A DNA stretch of 64,000 nucleotides from Neorhizobium huautlense (lineage in GTDB: Bacteria; Pseudomonadota; Alphaproteobacteria; Rhizobiales; Rhizobiaceae), in the NCBI RefSeq assembly GCF_030811685.1, contig NZ_JAUSRF010000006.1, positions 1 to 64,000 of the forward strand. Direction: 5' to 3'. The notes beneath the pieces are model-generated. The model was not told where the DNA came from. It searched no databases and saw nothing but the letters and a program-made list of their open reading frames with translations. Of this stretch, positions 25,712-35,785 are shown piece after piece. The position numbers and the translations under genes are program-made. Numbering within the stretch: the first letter of the stretch is position 1; each line of letters begins with the position of its first letter.

Positions 25712-26863
25712 ATGGCTCTCAATCTCTCGAAACAGGACTGGCTGCTCTTCCTCGGTTTTGCCCTTGTGGTTCTCACCATGCCGATCACGCTGCAGCCACT
25801 CGGTGCCGCCTATCCGGCCCTGATGCAGAAATTCTGCATCTTTGGCATCTTTGCTCTCGGCTTCAACATCCTCTTCGGCTTGACCGGTTATCTATCCTTC
25901 GGTCACGCCGCCTTCATCGGCATCGGCTCCTATGCGGCCGTCTGGATGTTCAAGCTTCTGACCATGAATGCTTTGCCGGCTATCTTCTTTTCCATGATCG
26001 TCGCTGGCCTGGTCGCGGTGGTCATCGGTTACGTGGCGCTGCGCCGTTCCGGTATATACTTCTCTATCCTCACACTCGCCTTCGCGCAGATGTTTTATAA
26101 CCTCGCCTATTCGGTGCTGACGCCGCTCACCAATGGTGAAACCGGATTGCAGCTGACGCTGAATGATCCGCGCATGCTCGACAACATGGCGGGCGCGGCG
26201 ACCGGCGGCCTGCCGCGTGTCGAACTGTTTGGCATCGGGTTGAGCGGCGGCGGTTATGCCGGCTTCTATTTCTGCGCCGTCATTCTGATCCTCTGTTTCT
26301 TCTTCGCCATCAAAATCTTTCGTTCGCCCTTTGGCCTGATGCTTCGGGCGCTGAAATCCAACCAGAACCGCATGCGTTACACCGGTTTCAACAACCGTCC
26401 TTACCTGCTCGCCGCCTTCGTCATTTCCGGCGTTTATGCGGGGCTTGCCGGTTCGCTGATGGCGGTCACCGATCCTCTGGCCGGTGCGGAACGCATGCAG
26501 TGGACGGCCTCGGGCGAAGTGGTGCTGATGACCATTCTCGGCGGTGCCGGCACGCTGGTCGGACCGATCCTCGGGGCGGCCGTCATCAAATATTTCGAAA
26601 ACATCTTTTCCGCCTTCAACGAACAGACACTGCACCGGATTTTCGATTTCCTGCCCGACAGTATCGAAAACCCGCTGGTCAGTGTCCTGTCGCTGTTTGT
26701 CGGCGAGGGCTGGCATCTCACCCTCGGCGTCATTTTTGTGCTGATCGTCATCTTCCTGCCTGGCGGCATCATGGAAGGTTTCCGGCGGCTTTCCGGCCTC
26801 TTCAACCGTGGCGGGGGCGGCGGCAAGCCGGCCGTCGCATCCCATCCCCAGCCCGCGGAGTAA
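25712..26863 (+). CDS. Branched-chain amino acid-type ABC transporter permease (LivM family)
   Basis: This 383-residue LivM-type permease has about ten hydrophobic segments. The conserved motifs [21 protein letters not shown] (about 53-73) and [15 protein letters not shown] (about 278-292) are family signatures. The basic C-terminal tail is glycine-rich. A Shine-Dalgarno GGAG precedes the ATG, close behind the LivH-like gene. Together they form the heterodimeric membrane channel of the importer. Confidence 0.9.
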   Translation: MALNLSKQDWLLFLGFALVVLTMPITLQPLGAAYPALMQKFCIFGIFALGFNILFGLTGYLSFGHAAFIGIGSYAAVWMFKLLTMNALPAIFFSMIVAGLVAVVIGYVALRRSGIYFSILTLAFAQMFYNLAYSVLTPLTNGETGLQLTLNDPRMLDNMAGAATGGLPRVELFGIGLSGGGYAGFYFCAVILILCFFFAIKIFRSPFGLMLRALKSNQNRMRYTGFNNRPYLLAAFVISGVYAGLAGSLMAVTDPLAGAERMQWTASGEVVLMTILGGAGTLVGPILGAAVIKYFENIFSAFNEQTLHRIFDFLPDSIENPLVSVLSLFVGEGWHLTLGVIFVLIVIFLPGGIMEGFRRLSGLFNRGGGGGKPAVASHPQPAE

Positions 26864-26868
26864 CGGTC

Positions 26869-27636
26869 ATGTCCAGCAAGAATATCGTTCTCCATGTGGC
26901 GGATGTCAGCAAGCGGTTTGGCGGTCTAAAGGCGCTGACCGATGTCGATCTGAGTGTTGCCGAAGGCACCGTGCACGCCATTATCGGCCCCAACGGAGCG
27001 GGAAAATCGACACTGCTCAATGTCTGTATCGGTCGCATCCGGCCGGATCAGGGGCATGTGGTTTTTGCCGGCACGACGCTTGATCAGCAACGCCCACACG
27101 AGATCAACCAGCTTGGCGTCAGTCGCGTGTTCCAGACGCCGGAAATCTTTCCGGATCTTTCGCTTCTCGACAACGTCATGATCCCTGCCTTTGCCAAGCG
27201 CGATGGCGCCTATCGGTTTCACGCGCTGCAATCGGTCGAGAGTGAAAGCGAAATCCGTGAGGCGGCGGAATTCCACCTAGGCGATGTCGGTCTGCTCGAA
27301 AGGCGTCACCAGCTGGCCGGCTCGCTGTCACGCGGTGACAAGCGACGGCTGGAACTGGCCATGTGTCTGATCCAGAAGCCGAAACTGCTGCTGCTGGACG
27401 AACCGACCGCCGGCATGTCGCGCCACGATACCAACATGACAATCGAGCTTCTTAAACGCATCAAGGCGCGCGGCATGACCAAGGTCATCATCGAACACGA
27501 CATGCATGTGGTGTTTTCGCTCGCCGACCGCGTCAGCGTGCTGGCGCAGGGCAGGATCATCGCGGATGGCCTGCCGGACGAGGTGAGGGGGAATCCAAAA
27601 GTCAAGGAAGCCTATCTCGGAGAGGCACACGCATGA
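26869..27636 (+). CDS. Branched-chain amino acid-type ABC transporter ATP-binding protein (LivG family)
   Basis: This 255-residue ATPase has Walker A GPNGAGKST (about 37-45), Walker B LLLLDEPTAGMS (about 173-184) and the His-switch segment IIEHDMHVVF. The signature LSRGDKRRLELAM replaces the canonical LSGGQ with LSRGDKR, a tolerated variation in this group. The ATG at 26869 is chosen because it directly precedes the nucleotide-binding fold; longer in-frame starts overlap the permease gene. Its TGA overlaps the start of the second ATPase gene by four bases. Confidence 0.9.
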   Translation: MSSKNIVLHVADVSKRFGGLKALTDVDLSVAEGTVHAIIGPNGAGKSTLLNVCIGRIRPDQGHVVFAGTTLDQQRPHEINQLGVSRVFQTPEIFPDLSLLDNVMIPAFAKRDGAYRFHALQSVESESEIREAAEFHLGDVGLLERRHQLAGSLSRGDKRRLELAMCLIQKPKLLLLDEPTAGMSRHDTNMTIELLKRIKARGMTKVIIEHDMHVVFSLADRVSVLAQGRIIADGLPDEVRGNPKVKEAYLGEAHA

Positions 27637-28400
27637 ACGCCATGACCCGCCACAGTGAGTTGACAGGAGCCCAAAGCATGGAGCCGAGCCAGGAGAGGCC
27701 TTTTTTCAGCGTCGAGGATATCCATGCATGGTACGGCGAATCCTATATCGTGCAGGGCGTTTCCTTCTCCATCGCCAAGGGTGAGGTCCTGTCGCTGCTC
27801 GGCCGCAACGGTGCCGGCAAGACTTCGACTTTGCGCACGCTCGCCCGCGCCGACAGCCCGGTGCTGAAAAGCGGCGAGATCTGGCTGGATGGTCAGCCGC
27901 TCCACAAGATGAAATCCTATCAGGCAGCACAGGCCGGTGTTCAGCTTGTGCCGGAGGATCGCCGTATCATCGGCGGGCTGACGGTGGAGGAAAACCTGCT
28001 TCTGGCGCAGGTATCCGGCCAAAAGGGCTGGTCGGTGGAAAAGATCTACGATCATTTTCCGCGTCTTGCCGAACGCCGCACTCAGGAAGCCACCACCATG
28101 TCAGGTGGCGAACAGCAGATGCTGGCGGTCGCCCGTGCGCTGGCACGTGATCTGAAAATCCTGTTTCTCGATGAGCCCTATGAAGGGCTGGCACCGGTCA
28201 TCGTGCAGGAGATTGAAAAGATCGTCCGGCAAATCCGCGATCTCGGCATCACCACCATCATCGTCGAGCAGAACGCTGTGGCCGCCCTGCGCTTGTCCGA
28301 CCGGGCCGTCATCATGGATACCGGCACGGTTGTTTATAGCGGGCCCGCCGCCGATGTTCTGGAGAATGCAGAACTGCGGCACAATTATCTGGCCGTCTGA
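27633..28400 (+). CDS. Branched-chain amino acid-type ABC transporter ATP-binding protein (LivF family)
   Basis: This 255-residue second ATPase has Walker A GRNGAGKTS, signature MSGGEQQMLAVAR and Walker B ILFLDEPYEGLAP, typical of LivF. The IIVEQN segment carries the LivF-type replacement of the switch region. It starts at ATG 27633, overlapping the first ATPase gene; an internal ATG at 27678 (MEPSQERPFF) is an alternative because it lies closer to the conserved domain. It is the last core gene of the importer. Confidence 0.9.
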   Translation: MNAMTRHSELTGAQSMEPSQERPFFSVEDIHAWYGESYIVQGVSFSIAKGEVLSLLGRNGAGKTSTLRTLARADSPVLKSGEIWLDGQPLHKMKSYQAAQAGVQLVPEDRRIIGGLTVEENLLLAQVSGQKGWSVEKIYDHFPRLAERRTQEATTMSGGEQQMLAVARALARDLKILFLDEPYEGLAPVIVQEIEKIVRQIRDLGITTIIVEQNAVAALRLSDRAVIMDTGTVVYSGPAADVLENAELRHNYLAV

Positions 28401-28415
28401 TCTGTCTGAAGGTCT

Positions 28416-28459
28416 CAGGGCATGCATGGGCGCAAATCTGCCCGTGCATGTCGGCCCTG
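28416..28459. promoter_or_regulatory. Long hairpin between LivF-like and MTHFR-like genes
   Basis: CATGCATGGGC (28421-28431) pairs with GCCCGTGCATG (28440-28450) with one G-U wobble, and the stem is extended outside by CAGGGC/GCCCTG (28416-28421, 28454-28459). No T-run follows, so it is more likely a stabiliser or attenuator than a full terminator. It makes an ATG at 28422 an unlikely start for the next gene. Confidence 0.6.
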
Positions 28460-28559
28460 CGGCATGTGCAAAAGACAATACCGCCCTATCCTGATATCAA
28501 ATGACAGGACCGTTCCGTTCAACATGCGGAATGCGCTTGGATCGGATGCGGGAAATTTT

Positions 28560-29465
28560 ATGGCCATTGCAGTGACGGATGAGGATGCGGATGCCGTTCT
28601 GGCGCCCGAGGCGATCAACCTGCTTTCGCATTTTTCCATCGAAGTCACGCCGCGCACCGCTGCCAAGGTCGGGGATTTTCGCAAACTTCTGCCGACAGTC
28701 ACACGTGTTTACATCGCTCATATCGAAGGCACGCCGATCGATGACATGGTGGCAACCGCGCGCCGTCTGACCAGCGAAGGTTTTGCCCCCATGCCGCATG
28801 TTCCCGCGCGGGGCATCCCGGATGTCTCGACGCTCGAGACGTGGATAAAGCGTTATCGTGAGGAAGCCGGTGTTGAACAGGCACTGCTGCTGGGCGGCGG
28901 CAATGCTCGCCCGGCCGGTAATCTCGACAGTGTCATGGCCATGCTCGAAACCGGCCTGTTCGACCGTTATGGCTTCAAGCGTCTGCATGTGGCTGGCCAC
29001 CCGGAAGGCAATCGCGATATCGACCGCGATGGCGGGACAGCCAATGTCGATGCCGCCCTTCGCTCAAAGAACGATTATGCCCGGCGTACCGATGCAAACA
29101 TGGCCATCGTCACCCAGTTCGCCTTCGATGCCAAACCGGTCATCGCTTGGGCGGAACGTATCTTTGCCGAGGGCATCGACTTGCCCATCCATCTCGGTAT
29201 TGCCGGGCCGACCAGGTTGCAGACGCTGATCAAGTTCGCGATTTCCTGCGGTGTCGGTCCGTCGCTATCGATCCTGCAGAAACGTGCGCTGGATTTGCGA
29301 AAACTGCTGGTGCCGTTCGAACCGACCGATCTGGTCGATGAGATCGAGGCCTATCGCGCCACGCATCCGCAAAGCCGCATCGAGCAATGTCACGTCTTCC
29401 CGCTCGGCGGCATTTCGGCCAGTGCCGACTGGGCCAATGCGCGGGCGAAAAACGGTCGGGCGTAA
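28560..29465 (+). CDS. Methylenetetrahydrofolate reductase-like protein (divergent MetF family)
   Basis: This is a roughly 301-residue TIM-barrel protein of the MTHFR superfamily. The N-terminal strand LSHFSIEVTPRTAAK places a glutamate where MetF has its catalytic Glu (SFEFFPPR in E. coli). However, the MetF ALRGD segment reads LLLGGGN here, so the aspartate that contacts the folate ring is replaced. The protein is therefore either a specialised enzyme or not a true MTHFR. I chose ATG 28560, just before the conserved fold; in-frame ATGs at 28524 and 28422 exist, the latter inside a strong hairpin. It follows the importer genes on the same strand and may act on the imported compound. Confidence 0.75.
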   Translation: MAIAVTDEDADAVLAPEAINLLSHFSIEVTPRTAAKVGDFRKLLPTVTRVYIAHIEGTPIDDMVATARRLTSEGFAPMPHVPARGIPDVSTLETWIKRYREEAGVEQALLLGGGNARPAGNLDSVMAMLETGLFDRYGFKRLHVAGHPEGNRDIDRDGGTANVDAALRSKNDYARRTDANMAIVTQFAFDAKPVIAWAERIFAEGIDLPIHLGIAGPTRLQTLIKFAISCGVGPSLSILQKRALDLRKLLVPFEPTDLVDEIEAYRATHPQSRIEQCHVFPLGGISASADWANARAKNGRA

Positions 29466-29467
29466 GC

Positions 29468-30121
29468 TCAATCTTCCGAATACCGCTCCTCGGCCCATGG
29501 GTCGCCGCGCATGTGATAACCGTTCTTTTCCCAGAAGCCCGGCCGGTCTTCGCGCAAAAATCCGATACGGCTCAGCCATTTTGCGCTTTTCCAGAAATAG
29601 AGATGCGGCACGACAAGCCGCACCGGGCCGCCGTGCTCCTCGGTGAGCGGTTGGCCTTCCCAATCTGTCACCAGCATCGCGTCATCCGAGGCGAAATCGG
29701 CCAGCGGCAGGTTGGTGGTGTAACCGTCGTAACTGGTCAGCATCACCGCATTCGCTTCGTCTTTCGGGTGAACGAGATCCATCAGATCGCGGATTTTGAC
29801 ACCGCGCCAATGGTTGTCGTAACGCGACCATGTGGTGACACAGTGGATATCGGACAGGCTATCGCTCTGCGGCAGTTCGTGCAGCGCCGCCCAATCCAGT
29901 GTCATCGGATGCATGACCAGCCCGCGCACATCCAGGCGCCAGCGTTCTTTGGAAACCTCCGGCCGCTGGCCGAGATCGAGGACCGGCCAGTTTTTTACCA
30001 GATGCTGGCCCGGCGGCAGGCGTTCCGTTTCGGGCCGGGTCATGCGGCCGGTCAGAAACTTGCCTTCCACGGCCCATTTGCGTTTGGTCGCGGTCAGTTT
30101 TGACATTTCGGGTTCGGGCAT
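29468..30121 (-). CDS. Sulfite-oxidase-like molybdopterin oxidoreductase
   Basis: This 217-residue single-domain molybdoenzyme is of the Oxidored_molyb (PF00174) family. The motif DIHCVTTWSRYDNHWRGVKI supplies the cysteine ligand expected to bind molybdenum. The C-terminal part VRLVVPHLYFWKSAKWLSRI is also typical. No Tat signal or heme domain is present, so this is the short cytoplasmic-looking 'sulfite oxidase-like' subgroup rather than MsrP/YedY. I chose ATG 30121 (MPEPEMSKLTATKRKW); ATG 30106 is equally possible and the frame extends to 30250. Its end lies two bases past the MTHFR-like stop, so the genes are convergent. Substrate unknown. Confidence 0.82.
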   Translation of the reverse strand: MPEPEMSKLTATKRKWAVEGKFLTGRMTRPETERLPPGQHLVKNWPVLDLGQRPEVSKERWRLDVRGLVMHPMTLDWAALHELPQSDSLSDIHCVTTWSRYDNHWRGVKIRDLMDLVHPKDEANAVMLTSYDGYTTNLPLADFASDDAMLVTDWEGQPLTEEHGGPVRLVVPHLYFWKSAKWLSRIGFLREDRPGFWEKNGYHMRGDPWAEERYSED

Positions 30122-30266
30122 GTCGTCACTCACCGGAAGAGCTCCCGCCTCTGGCTTGAGAATGTGCAATTCTGCGCTGCTGCCGCACCGATGTCCACTG
30201 ACCCGAAACGCGGTAAATTTCCCATCTTGAGCTTTGAAGGCAGCTGGCACATATCTGCGCCGAATA

Positions 30267-30295
30267 TTGACAAGCTCTCGTCAAATTAGAAGATT
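30267..30295 (+). promoter_or_regulatory. Candidate sigma70-type promoter for alpha-2-macroglobulin gene
   Basis: A perfect -35 hexamer TTGACA (30267-30272) is followed after 17 bp by AAGATT (30290-30295), a weak -10. It sits 40 bp upstream of the ATG at 30335, which has a strong Shine-Dalgarno GGGGAGG. Confidence 0.35.
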
Positions 30296-30334
30296 GCATA
30301 CCGGCTCACGGCTTCGCGTTGGGGAGGACCTTCG

Positions 30335-33300
30335 ATGTCTAAACGCGCCTTTTTCCGCATCTCGGCTTTCGTTCTCAGCGCTCTGGCTTTTGCTTCGCCA
30401 CTTGTCGCGCAGGAAACACGGCGACAGGTCATCACCAGCGAAAACAGCGATTACACCGGCTTCGACCTTCGCACCGTGAAAAATATCGACGTCAACCAGT
30501 GCCAGACGGCCTGCGTCGATGATCGCTCCTGCCGCGCCTTCACCTACAATACCAAGGCAAAGTGGTGCTTTCTGAAATCCGACTTCAACCAGCTGAACGC
30601 CGCCCCCGGCGCGATCGCCGGCAAGGTCGTCGAAGTCGCCGCAGAGCCTGATATCGGTGCTGCCCCGCGCCTCGGCTTTCTCTCCGACGAGTTGATCCAG
30701 CAGGCGCGCGAATTCAGGGATGGCCTGCAGCTTGATGCCCATCTGCAGGGGCAGGGGCTGGAAAGCCTGAAGGCGCTGGCGCAGCTGGAAGTCGTCGGCA
30801 ATGATATCGGTGCGGCACTTCCCGCCTATCGCGGTGCGCTTTCCATCAACCCGGAAGATGGCGCGCTGTGGATCGAAATGGCGCGTGCCGCCGGCAGCGT
30901 CGAAGGCAATAGCGAATTTGCGCGCCAGGCGGTCATGGCCGGTATCAACGGTTACCAGTTGAGCCGCTCGACCCAGAGCCGCGCCGAAGCGCTCGCCCTT
31001 CTCGGCGGCGGGTTGGAGCGTCAGTCCAGCCATCGGGCGGCCATCAATGCGCTCAAGGAAAGCCTTGCACTGGTCAATGCCAAGACTGTGCAGGCCGTTT
31101 ATCAGGATCTCGTGCAGCGTTTCGGTTTCCGCGTCGTCGGCAACACGGTCGATGCCGATAGCGCCGAAGCGCGCGCTTGCGTGCAGTTCTCCGAACCGCT
31201 GGTGAAGGCTGGCGTCGATTACGCTCCCTTCGTCACGCTGGATGGCGCGGCGCCCAAGGCGATGGAATCCAAGGACAACCAGATCTGCGTCGAAGGCCTG
31301 ACCCATGGCCAGCGTTACAAGCTGACGCTGCGTCGCGGCCTGCCGTCCTCGGTCGATGAAAACCTCGCTGCCGCCGTCGATATCGACATCTATGTCAAGG
31401 ATCGCTCGCCGTCGCTGCGCTTCACCGGTGACAGTTTCGTGCTGCCGTCCACCGCCCGCCGCGGCATTCCGCTGGTCTCCGTCAACACTCCGAGTGCGGC
31501 GCTGAAACTGTACCGGATCGGCGAGCGCGGCATCGCGCCGCTTCTCACATCTTCGCAGTTCCTCACCCAGATGGATGGCTACAGCGCCAACCGCATCCAG
31601 GAGGAAAGCGGTGAACTGGTCTGGGAAGGTGCCCTCGACATCGGGCAGGAGATGAACAAGGACGTCGTCACCAGCTTCCCGGTCGATGAAGCCCTGCCTG
31701 AGCGTAAACCGGGCGTCTATGTGATGACCGCCAGCCTGCCGAATGCGGATGCCGACAGCTGGGAAAACAAGGCGACGCAGTGGTTCGTGGTCTCTGATCT
31801 CGGCATCTCCACCTATGCCGGCACGGATGGCCTCAACGTCTTCATTCGTTCGCTTTCCACGGCCAAGCCTGTCGCGGATGTGGAGTTGCAGCTTCTCGCC
31901 AAGAACAACGAAATTCTCGGCACGCTGAAAACCGATGGCGATGGCCGCGCCAATTTCACTGCCGGTCTGATGCGCGGCACCGCCGCCATGACCCCCGCTG
32001 TGCTGACGGCAAAGAACGGCGACAAGGACTACGTCTTCCTCGACATGACCCGCGCTGGGTTCGATCTGTCCGATCGTGGCGTCACAGGCCGTGCCGCACC
32101 GGGCGCGATCGACATTTTTGCCTTCACCGAACGCGGCATTTATCGCGCCGGCGAAACCGTGCATGCCTCGGCCTTGGCGCGTGACGTCGATTCCAACGCC
32201 ATCGAAAGCCTGCCGCTCACATTCGTCTTCCTGCGCCCGGATGGTGTGGAAGATCGTCGCCAGGTCGAAAACGGCCAGCTTGGCGGTTACACACTCGATC
32301 TGCCTCTGCAGGAAACCTCGATGCGTGGCACCTGGACCATGCAGGTGTTCACCGATCCCAAGGGCAGCGCCATCGCCTCGAAGGAGTTTTTGGTCGATGA
32401 CTTTGTGCCGGATCGTATCGAGTTCGATCTGACCAGCGATGTTTCCACGATCACGGTCGGCGAACCGCTGTCAGTCAATGTCGATGGCCGTTATCTCTAT
32501 GGCGCACCGGCTGCAGGCCTCAATCTCGAAGGCGAAGTGGTGCTGAAACCGTCACGCGAGACGGAAGCTTTTAAAGGCTATTTTTTCGGTCTCGCCGATG
32601 AGGAAGCTGCGGAAGCCACCCGCCTGCCGCTCGAAGGGCTCGATCCTCTGGACGAAGACGGCAAGGCAACATTCGATGCCGCTGTCGCCGAAATCCCCTC
32701 CACCACGCAGCTCGTTTCGGCTGATATCGTCCTGCGCATGCAGGAAGGCGGCGGCCGTGCGGTCGAGCGCAAGCTGACGCTTCCGGTGCGCGCTGACGGC
32801 CCGCGCCTCGGCATCAAGCCGGAATTTTCCGGCGATCTTCCCGAAAATGCGGTCGGCAAATTCCATGTCGTGATGGTCGATGAGACGGGCAACAAGGTTG
32901 CCTCGCAAGGCGCGTTGTGGAAGCTCGTCAAGCTCGAGCGCCGTTACCAGTGGTATCGCGAGGGCGGTTCCTGGCGGTATGAGCCAATCACCCGCACCGA
33001 GCAGGTTTCAAACGGCAAGGTCGATCTTTCGGCCGACGGGGGCGAAATTTCCGTACAGGCCTCGTGGGGTCGTTATCGCCTTGAAGTCGAAACGCCTGAC
33101 GCCGGTGGACCGCAGTCGAGCGTCGAATTCGATGCCGGATGGTTCGTCACCGCCAGCTCCACCGAAACCCCGGATGCGCTGGAAGTCGCCCTCGACAAAC
33201 CGAGCTACAAGGTCGGTGAGACAGCAAAACTGAAAATCGCGTCGCGTTATGCCGGTTCGCTCATGGTCATGGGCGGTGCCGAACAGCTGATCTCGGTCGA

Positions 33301-35785
33301 AAACGTCGATATCGGTGAAAACGGCGGAGAGGTGGAAATCCCGGTCACCGAAAACTGGGGTGCCGGTTCCTATGTTACCGCCACGCTTTATCGCCCCGGT
33401 GAGGCGCAGGACAGCCGCATGCCGATGCGCGCCATTGGCATTACCTGGCTAAAAGTCGATCCGGAGCTGCGTGATCTCGCCATAAAACTGACCGCACCCG
33501 AAAAGACGCTTCCGCGCCAACCGCTGGAAGTCGCCGTCAATGTTGCCGGTGCCGGTGTGGGCGAAGAGGCCTATGTCACGGTGGCCGCCGTCGATGTCGG
33601 CATTCTCAACCTGACGCGGTATGAACCGCCGGCCCCGGACGATTTCTATTTCGGCCAGCGTCGTCTCGGCCTGGAAATCCGCGATCTTTATGGACGCCTG
33701 ATCGATGGTTCGCTTGGGGCCATGGGGCGCATCCGCACCGGTGGTGATGGCGGCAGCATGGCGCTGCAGTCCAGCCCGCCAAAGGAAAAGCTGGTCGCCT
33801 TCTTCTCCGGTCCCGTAAAGCTGGATGCGGATGGTAATGCCAAGGTCAGTTTCGATATTCCGCAGTTCAACGGCACGGCCCGCATCATGGCGGTTGCCTG
33901 GTCGAAGACCGGTATCGGCCATGGCGTGACGGATGTCATCATCCGCGATCCGGTTGTCGTCACAGCCAGCCTGCCGCGTTTCCTCGCACCCGGCGATGAC
34001 GCCAATCTGCGCCTCGATATCGCCAATACCGATGCGCCGGCCGGCAATTATCGCCTGTCTGTCACCGGCAACGATGCGATTTCTGTCGCGGCACCGGAGC
34101 AGACGCTGCAATTGCAGCCCGGCGCCAAGCAGGATGTGGCGCTCAAAATCTCTGGCGTTGAACCCGGTGATGGCCAGATCAATATCCGCCTGACAAACGA
34201 TAGCGGCATGGCACTGGAACAGGCGCTTTACCTGCCGGTTCGCCCGGCAACGCTGCCGATCACTACCCGCCGCGTCATCTCGCTTGCCCCCGGCAGCAGC
34301 CTCACGGTGAATGGCGATCTGTTTGCCGACAGCATCCTGCCGGGTGCTTCGATCGCGCTCAATGTCAGCCGGTCGGCGGAGTTCGATATCCCGTCGCTGC
34401 TGACCAGCCTCGACCGTTACCCCTACGGCTGCGCAGAACAGACCACCAGCCGCGCGCTGCCGCTGCTCTACCTGAGCGAACTTGCGCAGAAGAACGGTCT
34501 GGCCGATGAGGCTGAGATCAAGAAGCGGGTGCAGGATGCCATTTACCGCGTCCTCTCCTACCAGTCGTCCTCGGGCAGTTTTGGTCTTTGGTCGCCGGGT
34601 TCGGGCGACCTGTGGCTGGATTCCTATGTGACCGACTTCCTGAGCCGCGCCCGCGAACAGGGATATATCGTGCCGGATCAGGCGCTGGTGCAGGCGCTCG
34701 AAAACCTCCAGAACGGTCTGGGTTACGATAACAGCGTGCGCGACAAGGGCAACGAGATCGCCTTTGCGCTCTACGTTCTGTCGCGCAACCGCAAGGCCGC
34801 CATCAGCGATCTGCGATATTACGCCGATACGATGCAGTCGGAATTCCCGACACCGCTCGCCAAGGCGCATCTTGCCGCATCGCTTGCGCTTTATGGCGAT
34901 GCCCAGCGTTCCAAAACCATCTTTGCCCAGTCGCTTCAGATGGCCGAGGATGCGCAGGTCCGCAAGGTCAGCCTTTCCCGTTCGGATTACGGTTCGTCGC
35001 TGCGTGATGGTGCCGCCGTGCTGGCGCTTGCTGCCGAAAGCCGCCCGGTTCCGGCTATCGTGCCGGAGCTTTCCAAGGTCGTTGCCGGCGAATGGCGTAA
35101 CAAGAAATATACCAGCACGCAGGAACAGGCCTGGATGTTGCTCGCGGCCCGCGCGCTTCAGCAGGGTGATGACGGCATTGCGCTGCAGGTCAATGGTGCC
35201 GCCCATAAGGGTGCATACATGTCCCGCATCGAGGGTGCCGCGCTTGCCGATCATCCGGTCACGCTCGCCAATCGTAGCCCAGATCCGCTCTCGGCGGTGC
35301 TGACTACGGTTGCCGCACCGGTGGTGCCGCTGCCGGCCGGCGGCGATGGCTTTCAGATCTCCCGCGCCTATTACACGCTGGAAGGCGAGGAAATCAGTGT
35401 CACCGAAGCCGAACAGAACCAGCGTTACGTCGTGGTGCTGACGGTGACGGAAAGCAATAACTGGGCCTCGCGCATCGTTATCACCGATCTCCTGCCTGCC
35501 GGTTTCGAGATCGACAATCCGAGCCTCGTCGATAGCGCCCAGCTCACCAATTTCGAATGGATCGGCGATACTCAGGCCGCTCATACCGAATTCCGCAACG
35601 ACCGTTTTGTCGCCGCCTTCGATCGCTCGGGCGGCGATAACCGCGAAATCTCGCTGGCCTATGTGGTTCGCGCGGTCACTCCCGGCGTTTATGATCACCC
35701 GGCAGCTTATGTCGAGGACATGTATCGCCCGCAGTTTTCGGCGCGCACCGCGACGGGCCGCATGGAGGTGAAGGCGGCGCAATAA
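30335..35785 (+). CDS. Bacterial alpha-2-macroglobulin family protein with thioester motif
   Basis: This 1,816-residue periplasmic protein has a Sec signal peptide (about residues 1-25, ending LVAQ). A PAN/apple-like domain with paired cysteines follows (about 40-85: CQTACVDDRSCRAFTY). The long MG-domain array ends in a thioester region. The thioester motif is present as YGCAEQTT, with Cys1366 and Gln1369, so the protein should be able to trap proteases covalently. No lipobox cysteine is seen at the signal cleavage site, unlike lipoprotein YfhM/ECAM of E. coli. Bacterial alpha-2-macroglobulins are thought to protect the periplasm when the envelope is breached, and are typically encoded beside pbpC, as here: the stop overlaps the pbpC ATG (TAATG). 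Confidence 0.92.
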   Translation: MSKRAFFRISAFVLSALAFASPLVAQETRRQVITSENSDYTGFDLRTVKNIDVNQCQTACVDDRSCRAFTYNTKAKWCFLKSDFNQLNAAPGAIAGKVVEVAAEPDIGAAPRLGFLSDELIQQAREFRDGLQLDAHLQGQGLESLKALAQLEVVGNDIGAALPAYRGALSINPEDGALWIEMARAAGSVEGNSEFARQAVMAGINGYQLSRSTQSRAEALALLGGGLERQSSHRAAINALKESLALVNAKTVQAVYQDLVQRFGFRVVGNTVDADSAEARACVQFSEPLVKAGVDYAPFVTLDGAAPKAMESKDNQICVEGLTHGQRYKLTLRRGLPSSVDENLAAAVDIDIYVKDRSPSLRFTGDSFVLPSTARRGIPLVSVNTPSAALKLYRIGERGIAPLLTSSQFLTQMDGYSANRIQEESGELVWEGALDIGQEMNKDVVTSFPVDEALPERKPGVYVMTASLPNADADSWENKATQWFVVSDLGISTYAGTDGLNVFIRSLSTAKPVADVELQLLAKNNEILGTLKTDGDGRANFTAGLMRGTAAMTPAVLTAKNGDKDYVFLDMTRAGFDLSDRGVTGRAAPGAIDIFAFTERGIYRAGETVHASALARDVDSNAIESLPLTFVFLRPDGVEDRRQVENGQLGGYTLDLPLQETSMRGTWTMQVFTDPKGSAIASKEFLVDDFVPDRIEFDLTSDVSTITVGEPLSVNVDGRYLYGAPAAGLNLEGEVVLKPSRETEAFKGYFFGLADEEAAEATRLPLEGLDPLDEDGKATFDAAVAEIPSTTQLVSADIVLRMQEGGGRAVERKLTLPVRADGPRLGIKPEFSGDLPENAVGKFHVVMVDETGNKVASQGALWKLVKLERRYQWYREGGSWRYEPITRTEQVSNGKVDLSADGGEISVQASWGRYRLEVETPDAGGPQSSVEFDAGWFVTASSTETPDALEVALDKPSYKVGETAKLKIASRYAGSLMVMGGAEQLISVENVDIGENGGEVEIPVTENWGAGSYVTATLYRPGEAQDSRMPMRAIGITWLKVDPELRDLAIKLTAPEKTLPRQPLEVAVNVAGAGVGEEAYVTVAAVDVGILNLTRYEPPAPDDFYFGQRRLGLEIRDLYGRLIDGSLGAMGRIRTGGDGGSMALQSSPPKEKLVAFFSGPVKLDADGNAKVSFDIPQFNGTARIMAVAWSKTGIGHGVTDVIIRDPVVVTASLPRFLAPGDDANLRLDIANTDAPAGNYRLSVTGNDAISVAAPEQTLQLQPGAKQDVALKISGVEPGDGQINIRLTNDSGMALEQALYLPVRPATLPITTRRVISLAPGSSLTVNGDLFADSILPGASIALNVSRSAEFDIPSLLTSLDRYPYGCAEQTTSRALPLLYLSELAQKNGLADEAEIKKRVQDAIYRVLSYQSSSGSFGLWSPGSGDLWLDSYVTDFLSRAREQGYIVPDQALVQALENLQNGLGYDNSVRDKGNEIAFALYVLSRNRKAAISDLRYYADTMQSEFPTPLAKAHLAASLALYGDAQRSKTIFAQSLQMAEDAQVRKVSLSRSDYGSSLRDGAAVLALAAESRPVPAIVPELSKVVAGEWRNKKYTSTQEQAWMLLAARALQQGDDGIALQVNGAAHKGAYMSRIEGAALADHPVTLANRSPDPLSAVLTTVAAPVVPLPAGGDGFQISRAYYTLEGEEISVTEAEQNQRYVVVLTVTESNNWASRIVITDLLPAGFEIDNPSLVDSAQLTNFEWIGDTQAAHTEFRNDRFVAAFDRSGGDNREISLAYVVRAVTPGVYDHPAAYVEDMYRPQFSARTATGRMEVKAAQ

